Below are positions 24,311 to 35,845 of a stretch of DNA of 64,000 nt, in pieces; the first letter of the stretch is position 1, and every line of letters starts with the position of its first letter. Both the position numbers and the translations under genes were made by a program. The DNA comes from Ephydatia muelleri. Lineage: Eukaryota; Porifera; Demospongiae; Spongillida; Spongillidae. The notes under the pieces were generated by a model. The model was not told the origin of the DNA. It ran no database searches and saw only the letters and a list, made by a program, of their open reading frames with translations. Location: assembly GCA_013339895.1 (NCBI GenBank), contig JABACO010000010.1:7516201-7580200 (forward strand). The letters are read 5' to 3'.

Positions 24311-24419
24311 AGTCTGGGGACTTATAGCTGACGTCAATAATTATGTTCTGTGCTTGGCGGGCCGGACAACTACTGCTGCACAGCTGGTTTGAATGACTGA
24401 TTCGTGTCCCGGACCCCTA

Positions 24420-24540
24420 GTCTCGTCCCCAGACCCAGATTCCCAACAGCTGCGGGTGGACTACATCACCGCTACGTGGAAAGTGTAGCTGTGATGTAAT
24501 CCACCCGCAGCTGTTGGGAATCTGGGTCTGGGGACGTGAC
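24420..24540. mobile_element. MITE M2, nearly perfect hairpin with TA flanks
   Basis: Ends GTCTCGTCCCCAGACCC and GGGTCTGGGGACGTGAC are flanked by TA on each side. The arms of about 50 bases are nearly perfect complements around a short loop. The word CCGGACCCC lies just outside both TA flanks, an extra direct repeat of unknown origin. Family ends are shared with M3 and M4. Confidence 0.82.
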
Positions 24541-24551
24541 TACCGGACCCC

Positions 24552-25290
24552 TTCGTAATAATAACAATACAAATCTATTGGACGGATCCATCCAGACACG
24601 ACTTTGAAAGACTATTTAAACAGTGATTGTGTGTATCGATGGGTGTGTTGTGTAGTATATTCTTGACTGAGTCGACTAGCAAGACTAGAGTATTACACTG
24701 GTATCAGAGAATGGAACCTCAACGACTATTAGCCTACCGAGTTTTTTTCGCGCGGGAACTTCGTCGACTGGTTGGAGCGCTTTGAGATTTGTGCCGTATG
24801 GCAGGAGGATACGATGGCCTTGAAACTTCCCACGCTGCTGGAAGGGGAAGCTCTCGTTGCGTGGTTGGGAATTTCTGCGAAAACAAGAACAAACTACCCT
24901 GCTACGAAGCAAGCCCTCACGAACGCGTTAAAGCCTACGGAGTCATAGCTTTCGCTGAATTTCAATTGCGCAAACTACGCCCTGGCGAGAAGGTTCACAT
25001 GTATCTACATCATCTCAAGCGACTCCTGGATGCAGCTATGCCGGAACTGGATGAAGATAGCAAAAACAAAATACTGTTACAGCAATTCCTAGCGGGTGTT
25101 CCTGACGAATGCAGTCGCATTTTGCGAGCAAACCCTGATATCACGACCATCGATGCCGCAGTTACGAGAGCCAAGCTCCTGCATGCTACCGTATCAGTGG
25201 AGAAGTCCGCGTTATCGGTTGCTGCAGTCACAGACGCAGCTAAGTGTCCTTCAGAAGTACGAGCTTGCAAGACAGCGTCAAATATCTCAC
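24552..25290 (+). mobile_element. LTR-retrotransposon fossil: LTR remnant, primer-binding site, gag region
   Basis: A TGGTATCAGAG primer-binding site (initiator-Met tRNA type) at about 24700 follows a short LTR-like stretch ending in CA. After it comes a gag-like region with segments such as LPTLLEGEALVAWLG and EKVHMYLHHLKRLLDAAM, the usual style of Ty3/Gypsy-like gag. No protease, reverse transcriptase, integrase or 3' LTR follows. The copy is truncated and broken in several places. Age cannot be fixed without a second LTR; it looks old but still recognisable. Confidence 0.7.
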
Positions 25291-25751
25291 AGAGCAAATG
25301 TCAACCTTGATGGAGAAACTTCAAGAACAAACATTTACTACCTTATAGCCAGAGATTATACGATTTAAGTATATTCGTAATTGCACTGCCGTAGTTCCGC
25401 TACAGCTTTCGCTCTCAACATTTATTTGTGTTTGGGATTCTATATCTGTAGTGTGAAGCTGTATACAATATTTGTGCATGGCATATCTATAAGAAACTAT
25501 TTGAAATTGGAAATTTTATTCAATTTTTAATTCTATTAGCTGATTTTTAAGGGTGCATGAAAAGGCACATGATGCAAAGTTCAGTGAAACTATGGTGTAT
25601 TAACAGAGATATCGAGTATAATAGCGCGTTTTGGAGCTATAATTAACTGGAAAAGAAGAGTGCTAGCTCAAACCATCATGTGCATGAACGAGTTTGATTT
25701 CACAAACACTTATTGCCAGATGATTTTGAAACCAGCAACAGATTGTAAATA

Positions 25752-25782
<31 letters not shown>

Positions 25783-27306
25783 ATATTTGCAATAATGATA
25801 AAAATTGTGGCCGAGTATTATTGTATTTGCCATCGCTGGGTAGGTCTGGGAACTAGATTGCAATGCTTAACTCATCCCCAGACCCATCTCGGATTGATCA
25901 AGTAACTACGCATGCATAGCGCGCATACAGATTAGCAGTAAATATCTCTCTGGTGCGCTGCAAGACCCCCCGCCCACCTCATCGTGAAAGCGGGTTCTAA
26001 CTCTGAATGTCTTTCGTTGTGTCTGGAATTTCGCTACGCGCGTGATTGAAAATTTGTCACCTTGCAGTGTATTGGCAGGGGTTGGCAACAATCACGTGTC
26101 AGTTCCGTAGAGAGAAAGCGGCAATTCGAGGTAGTGAGAATCGCACCTCGAACGTGTGGCGGAAAGAGGTGAATTTTTGACACCGAGGTAAGCGGTGGGT
26201 GTAGCATTGGAGTATTCAGGTTTTTGGTACGTTTTGTAGATAAATGTCATTGTAGATGGTGCTTTTTACGCTGTCGTAGATAAATGTCGTTGTAGATGGT
26301 GCTTTATACGTTGTGTGGTGTATTTGAACCGCAGACTTTATGGGATAGCGATACCACACTATAGTTTTGTCGCTGTCTTCTTTCCAACATTTCTTTACGA
26401 GTAGTGCCATATAGATGTATAATATCTATGTAGTGCTAGGCTCACTGTATCTTTTTGTCAATTTTTTTTGGGGTTGCTGTACCGGCATGATTTATTTGCA
26501 GACACGAATGTTTCAATTATATTCGTTACTTGTTTCTCATCCCCGCGATCTCCCGCCTAAACAAATGTTTGTTGTTATTATTGAATTAGTTATTTTATTT
26601 ATTTTACAATAATTTACGTTTATTAAAATTAATGAAAAATGGTTTTCCAACCGTGCTTCCGTAATACGTAGGGTAAATACCTGCCACTATATGTCTCAAA
26701 TGCAACATTTAAGCTTGTTGCTTGTTGTGTGCTATTCAGTTTAACTTTTTGATATGGGATCGTTTACGCGCTAGCGCATGATTTCAGTTTTTGCGGACTA
26801 TATTCCGAAAAGTTCTCTAACACATTGCTTCTTACGCACTGAGAATCGGAGCCTCTGTCATGCATGGAGAGTGAGGCTCTGAGTGTGTAATTAACCATAC
26901 ATTTCAACGCAAGATAACGTACAGGGTTTAATTTTTTTCTTCCCGTTACTGGTTTCAGTCCTTCAGTAACTAGTGTGCTTCATAATTAATTCAAGGTGAC
27001 ACTTTACAGTTATTTAGCATGCTGAAGGTGCTAATGCATAGCGGAATATCTCATAGTTATGACAATTAAGCCAGATATCATACAGACGATCTCACTGAGC
27101 CAGTTACAAGTGAACAGCGAAAACCGCAGTGAGTTAATTCCAGTTGCACTACTGAGGTGCAAGAGTGATAACTGACTCATTACTAGGATTGGCAGGGCTA
27201 CTTGCCTGAACTGACCCGTGAGCATTTCAAACACAAACTGGATGTCCTTAGATGGCAAAAACTAGTCTTGCCCTAAAAGTGTTTGAAAATATCGGCCAGG
27301 TGCTAG
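25291..27306. other. Intergenic; C-run at about 25754-25772 and a short tandem repeat at 26237-26309
   Basis: No gene recognised in 2 kb. It contains a C-run followed by an A-run, and a tandem pair of about 44 bases (GTAGATAAATGTC[AG]TTGTAG core). A block at about 26115-26180 (GAGGTAGTGAGAAT ... GGTGAATTTTTGACAC) has a diverged second copy at 28738-28798. ORFs here have no support. Confidence 0.5.
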
Positions 27307-27515
27307 CATAGATTATAGAGGGGGGGATTGGAAGCACTAGCAATTAACACCGTATCACACGGGCAATGCGAGTAAAACCACAGAAACCATGTAAGTGCTA
27401 GTTCCATACATGTATACAGCTCAAAGATATATAGAGCTGAACATGACTTTAAAATTGTTTTATGTATTATTTTAAACAAATCATAATGAATCTAGATAGG
27501 CAACACAAGAACAAA

Positions 27516-28112
27516 CTAAACAAATACACTGGAGTAATGAAGGGACGAAGAACGTTTCTTCCATTGTTCTATCAAGCCAGCATCTGGATTCCCAACACAA
27601 ACCTTCACTTGACTGAAAAATCTCAGCAAACAATAAACATCCTCTGGAGCCTTGATGGAATGTGGCAAGCTAAACAATGGGACACTGGTAGTGGGATAAA
27701 GAATGTTATGCAATACTGTGGCAGTCCATTGCAATGTTGCATCAATTGTAAGAGACACTTCTAAAATAGGTTGATGATCACCAGAAACTTCTATTCTACA
27801 CAGAATCAGTGGTAGATAAGAAGTAATAACCCACGGGAGTGATACTGTAAGCATGGACACACGGGATGTAAGTTGCTGAAGAGATGTGACACGGCTGTTG
27901 ACAAATGCAGAACGGGGCAACGACACAGTGAGATGTTGGTCATCTGCAGGTTTGCCAGGTTGTTCTTCCGAGCACAAAGAAAGGCTCAGTTGAGGACAAA
28001 CATGAATCTGCAAGATACTGCGAGGAATGGACACGACCAGAGTCGAAGCATTGCGTTTCTTTATTTCTGCGTTCTTTATTGGACGTCCAAGATGAAATTT
28101 CCTTCCACCCAT
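27516..28112 (-). CDS. 198-residue ORF, copy 1 (unrecognised)
   Basis: Starts MGGRKFHLGRPIKNAEIKKR, followed by a Ser/Leu/Val-rich middle with repeated V-S-[IL]-P-[RW] words, and ends near VCVGNPDAGLIEQWKKRSSS. No signal peptide, Cys pattern or catalytic motif is clear. The VGNPD ending recalls C-terminal parts of multi-copy transposon proteins in invertebrates, which is weak evidence. Starts at the first ATG of the frame; no splice sites are needed. Identical in protein to copy 2 in the other arm of the inverted repeat. Confidence 0.5.
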   Translation of the reverse strand: MGGRKFHLGRPIKNAEIKKRNASTLVVSIPRSILQIHVCPQLSLSLCSEEQPGKPADDQHLTVSLPRSAFVNSRVTSLQQLTSRVSMLTVSLPWVITSYLPLILCRIEVSGDHQPILEVSLTIDATLQWTATVLHNILYPTTSVPLFSLPHSIKAPEDVYCLLRFFSQVKVCVGNPDAGLIEQWKKRSSSLHYSSVFV

Positions 28113-29616
28113 ATCTTGAAAAATTCATAACGCATATTATAAGCACGATGTGAAGAAAAAAAACACATACAAGCACTCTACAACTTTAGTACTACTCATG
28201 AAAAATACAAATAAAGCCTACGGTATGAGCGCTATGCCTTAGATTTTTGGAGAGTCTTATTAGTAGCTTCTTTGTACTCTTCTATCCATGCACTGGCAAG
28301 TGAAAAACCACAGCTCTACAATCATGCTCATCAACTTTGCAGCCAGTTCATCATCCCATGTGGCTGCTATCAATGACCAGTGAAACAAGACATCCTCACT
28401 CTGTGTAGATCTTACTTTAATTAGTGTCGTTCAATTTTAATTTTTAATTTCCTTACATGTACACCCGTGTCTTGAAAAATTCGCAACTCATGTTATAAGC
28501 ACGATGTGAAGAAAAAAACCACACAGAAGCACTCTACAACTTTAGTACTGCTCATACAAAATACAAACAAAGCCTACGGTACGAGCGCTACGATGAAACT
28601 CCCCCATAAAGGCATGGTGTCTAATCTATAATCTATGGTGCTAGTTTCTTTAAAAAGTGTTCGATCTTTTTGTCATAGATTATAGAGGGGGGGATTGGAA
28701 GCAATCACGCAATACATTGAGAGCGCGCGGGCTATGCGAGGTAGTGGTATTCACACCTCAAAAGGTGTCGCAAGGGGTGGATTTTTTTGACTCGTGCACA
28801 AAGATATCGCTACAGCTTTGCGAAGGTAACTGCCAAATTTATGCTAGAACTATCAATCGATTCCCCGATGAACAGCGATTATGTTTTTATTTTTATTTTT
28901 ATTTTCCCCCCTAGAAAGAATTTTTTTTTTTTCCGGTTGTTTTAATCCTAAACTTACCATGATTTTTTTTTAATGGGGTAACAACTTGGTAGTTAAAGAT
29001 TCTTTGGCCATGTACGCAAAACGAAAATTCGTTTTGCGATGTGACGAGTGCACGACGCTGGTTAATTCGTTATCAACTAGCGATCTAGTGGTAGTTTCAT
29101 GAGATTAGACACCATGCCTTTATGGGGGAGTTTCATCGTAGCGCTCGTACCGTAGGCTTTGTTTGTATTTTGTATGAGTAGTACTAAAGTTGTAGAGTGC
29201 TTCTGTGTGGTTTTTTTCTTCACATCGTGCTTATAACATGAGTTGCGAATTTTTCAAGACACGGGTGTACATGTAAGGAAATTAAAAATTAAAATTGAAC
29301 GGCACTAATTAAAGTAAGATCTACACAGAGTGAGGATGTCTTGTTTCACTGGTCATTGATAGCAGCCACATGGGATGATGAACTGGCTGCAAAGTTGATG
29401 AGCATGATTGTAGAGCTGTGGTTTTTCACTTGCCAGTGCATGGATAGAAGAGTACAAAGAAGCTACTAATAAGACTCTCCAAAAATCTAAGGCATAGCGC
29501 TCATACCGTAGGCTTTATTTGTATTTTTCATGAGTAGTACTAAAGTTGTAGAGTGCTTGTATGTGTTTTTTTTCTTCACATCGTGCTTATAATATGCGTT
29601 ATGAATTTTTCAAGAT

Positions 29617-30213
29617 ATGGGTGGAAGGAAATTTCATCTTGGACGTCCAATAAAGAACGCAGAAATAAAGAAACGCAATGCTTCGACTCTGGTCGTGTCC
29701 ATTCCTCGCAGTATCTTGCAGATTCATGTTTGTCCTCAACTGAGCCTTTCTTTGTGCTCGGAAGAACAACCTGGCAAACCTGCAGATGACCAACATCTCA
29801 CTGTGTCGTTGCCCCGTTCTGCATTTGTCAACAGCCGTGTCACATCTCTTCAGCAACTTACATCCCGTGTGTCCATGCTTACAGTATCACTCCCGTGGGT
29901 TATTACTTCTTATCTACCACTGATTCTGTGTAGAATAGAAGTTTCTGGTGATCATCAACCTATTTTAGAAGTGTCTCTTACAATTGATGCAACATTGCAA
30001 TGGACTGCCACAGTATTGCATAACATTCTTTATCCCACTACCAGTGTCCCATTGTTTAGCTTGCCACATTCCATCAAGGCTCCAGAGGATGTTTATTGTT
30101 TGCTGAGATTTTTCAGTCAAGTGAAGGTTTGTGTTGGGAATCCAGATGCTGGCTTGATAGAACAATGGAAGAAACGTTCTTCGTCCCTTCATTACTCCAG
30201 TGTATTTGTTTAG
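29617..30213 (+). CDS. 198-residue ORF, copy 2 (unrecognised)
   Basis: The mirror image of the ORF at 27516-28112, with the same 198 residues. The two copies converge on the outer ends of the inverted repeat and start about 1.5 kb apart, divergently, so any shared promoter would be in the spacer (28628-29101) or the inner arm ends. Exact protein identity means recent duplication or ongoing gene conversion, so it says nothing about selection. Confidence 0.5.
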   Translation: MGGRKFHLGRPIKNAEIKKRNASTLVVSIPRSILQIHVCPQLSLSLCSEEQPGKPADDQHLTVSLPRSAFVNSRVTSLQQLTSRVSMLTVSLPWVITSYLPLILCRIEVSGDHQPILEVSLTIDATLQWTATVLHNILYPTTSVPLFSLPHSIKAPEDVYCLLRFFSQVKVCVGNPDAGLIEQWKKRSSSLHYSSVFV

Positions 30214-30422
30214 TTTGTTCTTGTGTTGCCTATCTAGATTCATTATGATTTGTTTAAAATAATACATAAAACAATTTTAAAGTCATGTTCAGCTCTATAT
30301 ATCTTTGAGCTGTATACATGTATGGAACTAGCACTTACATGGTTTCTGTGGTTTTACTCGCATTGCCCGTGTGATACGGTGTTAATTGCTAGTGCTTCCA
30401 ATCCCCCCCTCTATAATCTATG

Positions 30423-30939
30423 TTTTTGTATAGATCTGTAAAGATGTCCACTATATATAATAACATCACTAGTGGTGTGAAGTACACCTTCTGCTTAGCC
30501 AGAGATTATCTCTGGCTCAGCTACAGCGTGTTCATAGTAGTCTCGTTCCCAGACCCTCATACACAGCAGCGGATGGATTACATCACCGCTACGAGACTAT
30601 GTACTTAGATCTCTTCCTTTCGTTAGCTCCAGCTCCAAGACCCGTAATTTGCCTTGATTACTTGGTAAGTGCTAGGGGTACCCTTGACTCCACGATGGAC
30701 AATACATGTACTTCGTAAGGACGCAAACGGACAGTGCGTTTATACTGTATTAGTAATCAGGACGTCACAAAACCAGCGGGAGGGGTAGACAATATTTCAT
30801 TGCTTTCTCAAATTCTGCGTGAGTGAAGCCTCAGTTATGAGTGAATAAGTGTTGTTGAGCTCCACTTCAAGGACAGCAAAATTTAGAATCAACCAATCAA
30901 ATACCACAAGGCCTCCACCACCCACACACGGTCATCTTC
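30423..30939. other. Spacer containing MITE M4
   Basis: A short stretch between two inverted-repeat blocks. Apart from the small TA-flanked MITE at 30540-30597 no gene or signal is recognised. Confidence 0.5.
30540..30597. mobile_element. MITE M4, internally deleted, TA flanks
   Basis: Begins GTCTCGTTCCCAGACCCTC, ends CGCTACGAGAC, and is flanked by TA on both sides (30538-30539, 30598-30599). The left end matches M2 and M3, while the right arm is shortened so that only the outer bases pair. Its middle shares GGATGGATTACATCACCGCT with the middle of M2 (GTGGACTACATCACCGCT), supporting one family. Confidence 0.7.
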
Positions 30940-31621
30940 GGCCTGTGTGTGTGGCACTTTGATTTCGGATCGCAGAGAACCTCACCCTGCACACTTATAT
31001 ATCTCACGGCATCTCACTTAGCATACATTCTGTTTCATGCACGTCTAGTCCAGCCGTAGCATGCAATACGAACGATTACATGTACAACCAATGAATGCAG
31101 AATAGGTGCGCACCAAATAGCACAACAGCGGCACACGACGCTGGGATAACAAAAACACACCGCGCAAACTTTGTGGTGAGTTACGGCAATGGCTTTCATT
31201 TCGTGCATGCAGTGTCAGTGCAAATGTACGGGCGCAAAGACACGTTCATCGCTACACGTACACGAAAACACCGACAAAATAACGATGGTCGTACAATATC
31301 AATCACGCGGCTAGATGGCCCGCACTTAATTTTGTCACTTTGAGTTTGATCACGAGCTCTGTTTGAGCTAACGAACTGGCCAGCTCGATCGCAATTATTA
31401 GCGATCGAAAGTTACATGCTGGGATGTCGATCTAGACCCGACTAGGCCCAGACCCTTTTTGAGCCAGTAGTATGTCGATCAGTTGGTTAATCAGAGGTCA
31501 GCAAATGATGTCCTATTCCATGCATGTCCCATATGGTGGTTTTCATCTTGGTGCAGTTCTTTGCAATTGGCCATTGTACAGTGGGAAGAAATGAGTCTCT
31601 CTGTTTGTGTGGTTATGTGTA

Positions 31622-31661
<40 letters not shown>

Positions 31662-32784
31662 TGTGTGTGTGTGTTAAACTGTGTGTGTTAAAAATCCACT
31701 CTACTATTCACCCATACATTGCCATGCACTGTATGAGTGTTGTGTCTGTGTGTGTGTGTATCTATGTGTATGTGTGTGTGTGTGTCTGTGTCTGTGTTTG
31801 TCTGTGTGTGCGTCTTTGTGTGTGTCTGTGTATGTCTTCGTGTGCGTCTTTGTGTTTGTCTGCGTGTGTCTGTGTGTGTCTGTGTGTATCTGTGTGAGTG
31901 CGTTTGTGTCTGTAATGTGTGTTAACCTATGGTACCTGTGCATGTGTGCATTAACCTGTGTGTGGTAAAAATCCATGTGTCTGCACAAGTGTTTCTGTGT
32001 GTGTCTGTGTTTGTGCGTCTCTGTGTGTCTGTGGGTCAGTTTGTGTGTGTGTCAGTGTATGTCTGTGTGTGAGTTTGTGTGTGTGTGTGCACGTGTGTAT
32101 TAACCTGTGTGTGATAAAAATCCACCAAAGGTCTCGACCGAGACCATTCCTCTATGCAATTCCCTAGTTTGACCCTACTGCCCATTCATTGTGATGCACA
32201 CTACATGTAAATGAGTGTCCACATGTTTTTTTCTGTTTGTGTGTGCATGTCTGTATGTGTGTCTATATGTGTGTCTGTATGCATGTCTGTATGTGCATCT
32301 GTCTGTGTGTCTGTCTGTGTGCTTGTCTCTGTGTGTGTGTCTGTGTATGGTGTGTTGTCTTTGAGTATGTGTCTGTGTTTGTGTCTGTCTGTGTGTGTGC
32401 ATTTGCATGCTTTCTGTATGTGTGTTACCCTGTGCATGTGTGTATTAACCTGATTAAATTGTGTGTTGGTAAAAATCCACTCTACAATCCAAAGGTCTAA
32501 ACCATTCCTCTATGCAATTCCCTGGTTTGTGGACAGGTGTATGGAAAATACACCATCTCCAGTAATAGCATTAAGTTAAGCATGCAAACAAAACGTATAC
32601 CCAGCTAGCTAACTTTAAAGGGCTGTGCAGTAAAGGATTCTGCACACTGAAACCAAAGCAGATAAGGAATCACCACATAATGAATTTCATTTACCTATGT
32701 ACAAAGAGTAGTACCTGAGGGAGGGTGGGCTTAACATAACCATAATGGTCATACACCCAAGCACAAAACAATCATGCACACACA

Positions 32785-32833
<49 letters not shown>

Positions 32834-33650
32834 TACATACACACACACACACACCATACAAACACCATACTTGTGCATGCACATTTACACACACATACAC
32901 ACATACCATACACACACCTCATACACACACACCCATCACACATAAACACCTCATACACACACACACCACACACACAAAGACCTCATACACACACCCATAC
33001 ATACACCCCCCCCACACACACACACCTAATACACACACACCTCATACACTCACACACACACCTCATACAAACACACACCTCATACAAACACACACCTCAT
33101 ACAAACACACACCTCATACAAACACACACCTCATACAAACACACACCTCATACAAACACACACCTCATACAAACACACACCTCATACAAACACACACCTC
33201 ATACAAACACACACCTCATACAAACACACACCTCATACAACACACACCTCATACAAACACACACCCCTTGCACACATACCCATACACACACCCCATACAC
33301 ACATATACAAGCACATGGACACTTATGAATCACTCTACTGTGAAACATGGGGCATGGGATTGGAGGGCTTTTGCTAAATTACAACAGATGCTGATGCCAT
33401 GCGAGGATGGTCGATCTAGACCCAACTGGCCCTAAACTGTGGACGTGTGTCTAAAATGTCAGCTATTTGTGAGATATCTATGTTAAGAGCTTGATTAAAT
33501 ACCTGTAGCTACTTAGACTGTTTTTGAGCCAGTACGTCAGTTGGTTAATCAGAGCAAAAAATGTCTTATTCCATGTCCCAAATGGTGGTTTTCATCTTGG
33601 TGTAGCTCTGTGGCATGCATTGTACAGTGATGTTTGTGTGGTTATGTGTA

Positions 33651-33693
<43 letters not shown>

Positions 33694-35845
33694 ACTCTAT
33701 GCAATTCCTTCACTTTGAATGCTCTCTACCCATCCATTGTCATGCATGCTTGATTGATAGATGAGTGTCCATGTGTTTCTTTCTGTGTGTGTCAGTGTGT
33801 GTGTGTGCTTGTCACTGTGTCCGTGTGTGCGTCTGTGTGTCCATGTGTGTTTGTCTGTATACATGTCTGTGTGTGTGTCCATGTGTGTGTGTGTCCATGT
33901 GTGTGTGTCCGTGTGTTTCTGTCTGTGTGTCACCCTGTGTTATACCCCGTATAAACTTGTGTGGTAACAATCCACTCTAGGATCGAAAGGTCTATCCATT
34001 GCCCTGCATGCACACACATGCACACACACACTCACACACACATACACACACACATACAAACACACATACAGACACACAAAAGAAATGTAGAAAGGAACAC
34101 ATGGGTACTCATCTAGTGTGCATGGCAATGGATGGGTAGAGTGGGGTCAAACTAGGGAATTGCATAGAGCAATGGTCATGACCTTTGGACGGTAGGGTTG
34201 ATTTTTATCATAAAACACAAGTGGACACTCATCTAGTGTGCATGGCAATAGATGGGTAGAGTGAGGTCAAAGAATTGCATAGAGGAACAGTCAAAGACCT
34301 TTGGATTGTAGAGTGGATTTTTATCACACACAGGTTAGTACCCACATGAACAGGGTAACACACATACAGAAAGCATGCAAATGCACACACGCACAGACAC
34401 ACACAAAGACAACACACAGACACATACAGAGACATGCACACAGACAAACACACATACAGACACACATACAGACACACATACAGACATGCACACACAATCA
34501 CAGAAAGAAACTCGGAAAGAAACATGTGGACACTCATCTACATATAGTCAAACTAGGGAATTGCATAGGAATTGTCCAGGTCAAAACCTTTGGTGGATTT
34601 TTATCATACACAGCTTAATACACACGTGCACAGGGTACACATACCAACAACACACACACACAGACAGATACACAAACTCACACGCAGACATACACAGACA
34701 CAGACACACAAACTGCCCCACAGACACACAGACACACAACCACAGACACACAGAAACACATGTGCAAACACATGGATTTTTACTACATACAGGTCAATGC
34801 ATACATGCACAGTTAATAAACACATCATACACAAACGCACTCACATAGATACACACAGATACACACAGAGACATGACACACGCAGACACGTGCAGACACA
34901 CACACAAAGATGCACACACAGACACACACATGCACACTCACATAGATACACACAGACACAACACTCATTTAGTGGATGGGTGAGAGGGGTCAAAATAGGG
35001 AATTGCATATAGTAATCGTCGAGACCTTTGAATCTTTGAATAGTAGAGTGGATTTTTAACACACGCAGTTTAATACACACACACAAACACACACACACAT
35101 AAATACACATAACCACACAAACAGAGAGACTCATTTCTACCCACTGTACAATGGCCAATTGCAAAGAACTGCACCAAGATGAAGACTACCATATGGGACA
35201 TGCATGGAATAGGATATCATTTGCTGACCTCTGATTAACCAACTGATCGACATACTACTGGCTGAAAAAGGGTCTTTAGCAGCTACATGTACTTAATTAA
35301 TCAAGCTCTTAAAACACATGCAAATAACTAGACACTCGGCATCCATACAACAGTTTAGGGCCTAGATCGACCATCCCAGCATGTAACTTTCGATCGCTAA
35401 TTGCGATCGAGCTGGCCAGTTCAAACAGAGCTCATGATCAAACTCAAAGTGACAAAATTTAGTGCGGGCCATCTAGCCGCGCGATTGATATGTACGACCC
35501 GGTCCATCGTTATTTTGTTGGTGTTTTCGTGTACCTGTAGCGATGAGCGTGTCTTTGCGCCCGTACATTGCACGAACACTGCATGGCACGTAATGCGAGC
35601 CATTGCCGTAACTCACCAAAAAGTATGCGCGGTGTGTTTTTGCCATCCCAAGCGTCGTGTGTCGCTGTTGTGCTATTTGGTGCGCATCCTATTCTGCATT
35701 CATTGGCTGTACGTGTAATCGGTCGTATTGCACGCCACGACTGGACTAGACGTGCATGAATGTACGCTAAGTGAGATGCCGTTAGGTGTAAGTGTGCAGG
35801 GTTATGTTCTCTGCGATCCGAAATCAAAGTGCCACACACACTGCC
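30940..35845. repeat. Imperfect inverted repeat of about 4.9 kb filled with TG/CA microsatellites
   Basis: The left arm (about 30940-31640) and right arm (about 35070-35845) are complementary with several indels, perhaps 90 percent alike. Between them are TG-rich runs in the left part and CA-rich runs mainly in the right, broken by copies of a non-simple segment containing AAAAATCCACTCTAC, CCTCTATGCAATTCC and GATGAGTGTCCA. Copies read one way at about 31690, 32110, 32465, 33700 and 33965, and the other way at about 34130, 34230, 34530 and 34980. A third partial copy of the arm is at 33408-33660. The Cys-Val and Thr-His ORFs are translated microsatellite. The arms hold ORFs that look like decayed coding DNA but are not recognised. 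Confidence 0.85.
33061..33264. repeat. 17-base minisatellite, about 12 copies
   Basis: Tandem copies of CCTCATACAAACACACA; one copy lacks an A. It lies within a longer CA-rich tract and looks like a local expansion of it. Confidence 0.92.

Larger units (their letters stand above)
27307..30422. repeat. Large inverted repeat, 1321-base arms, 474-base spacer
   Basis: Left arm 27307-28627 and right arm 29102-30422 pair without any indel: positions x and 57729-x match throughout, with only about two mismatches in the segments I compared. Each arm carries the same 198-codon ORF and an internal partial direct repeat (28141-28236 and 28499-28590 in the left arm). The outer-end word CATAGATTATAGAGGGGGG is repeated again inside the spacer at about 28674. 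It could be a composite foldback transposon or a very recent inverted duplication; no clear target duplication was found at its borders. Confidence 0.9.
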
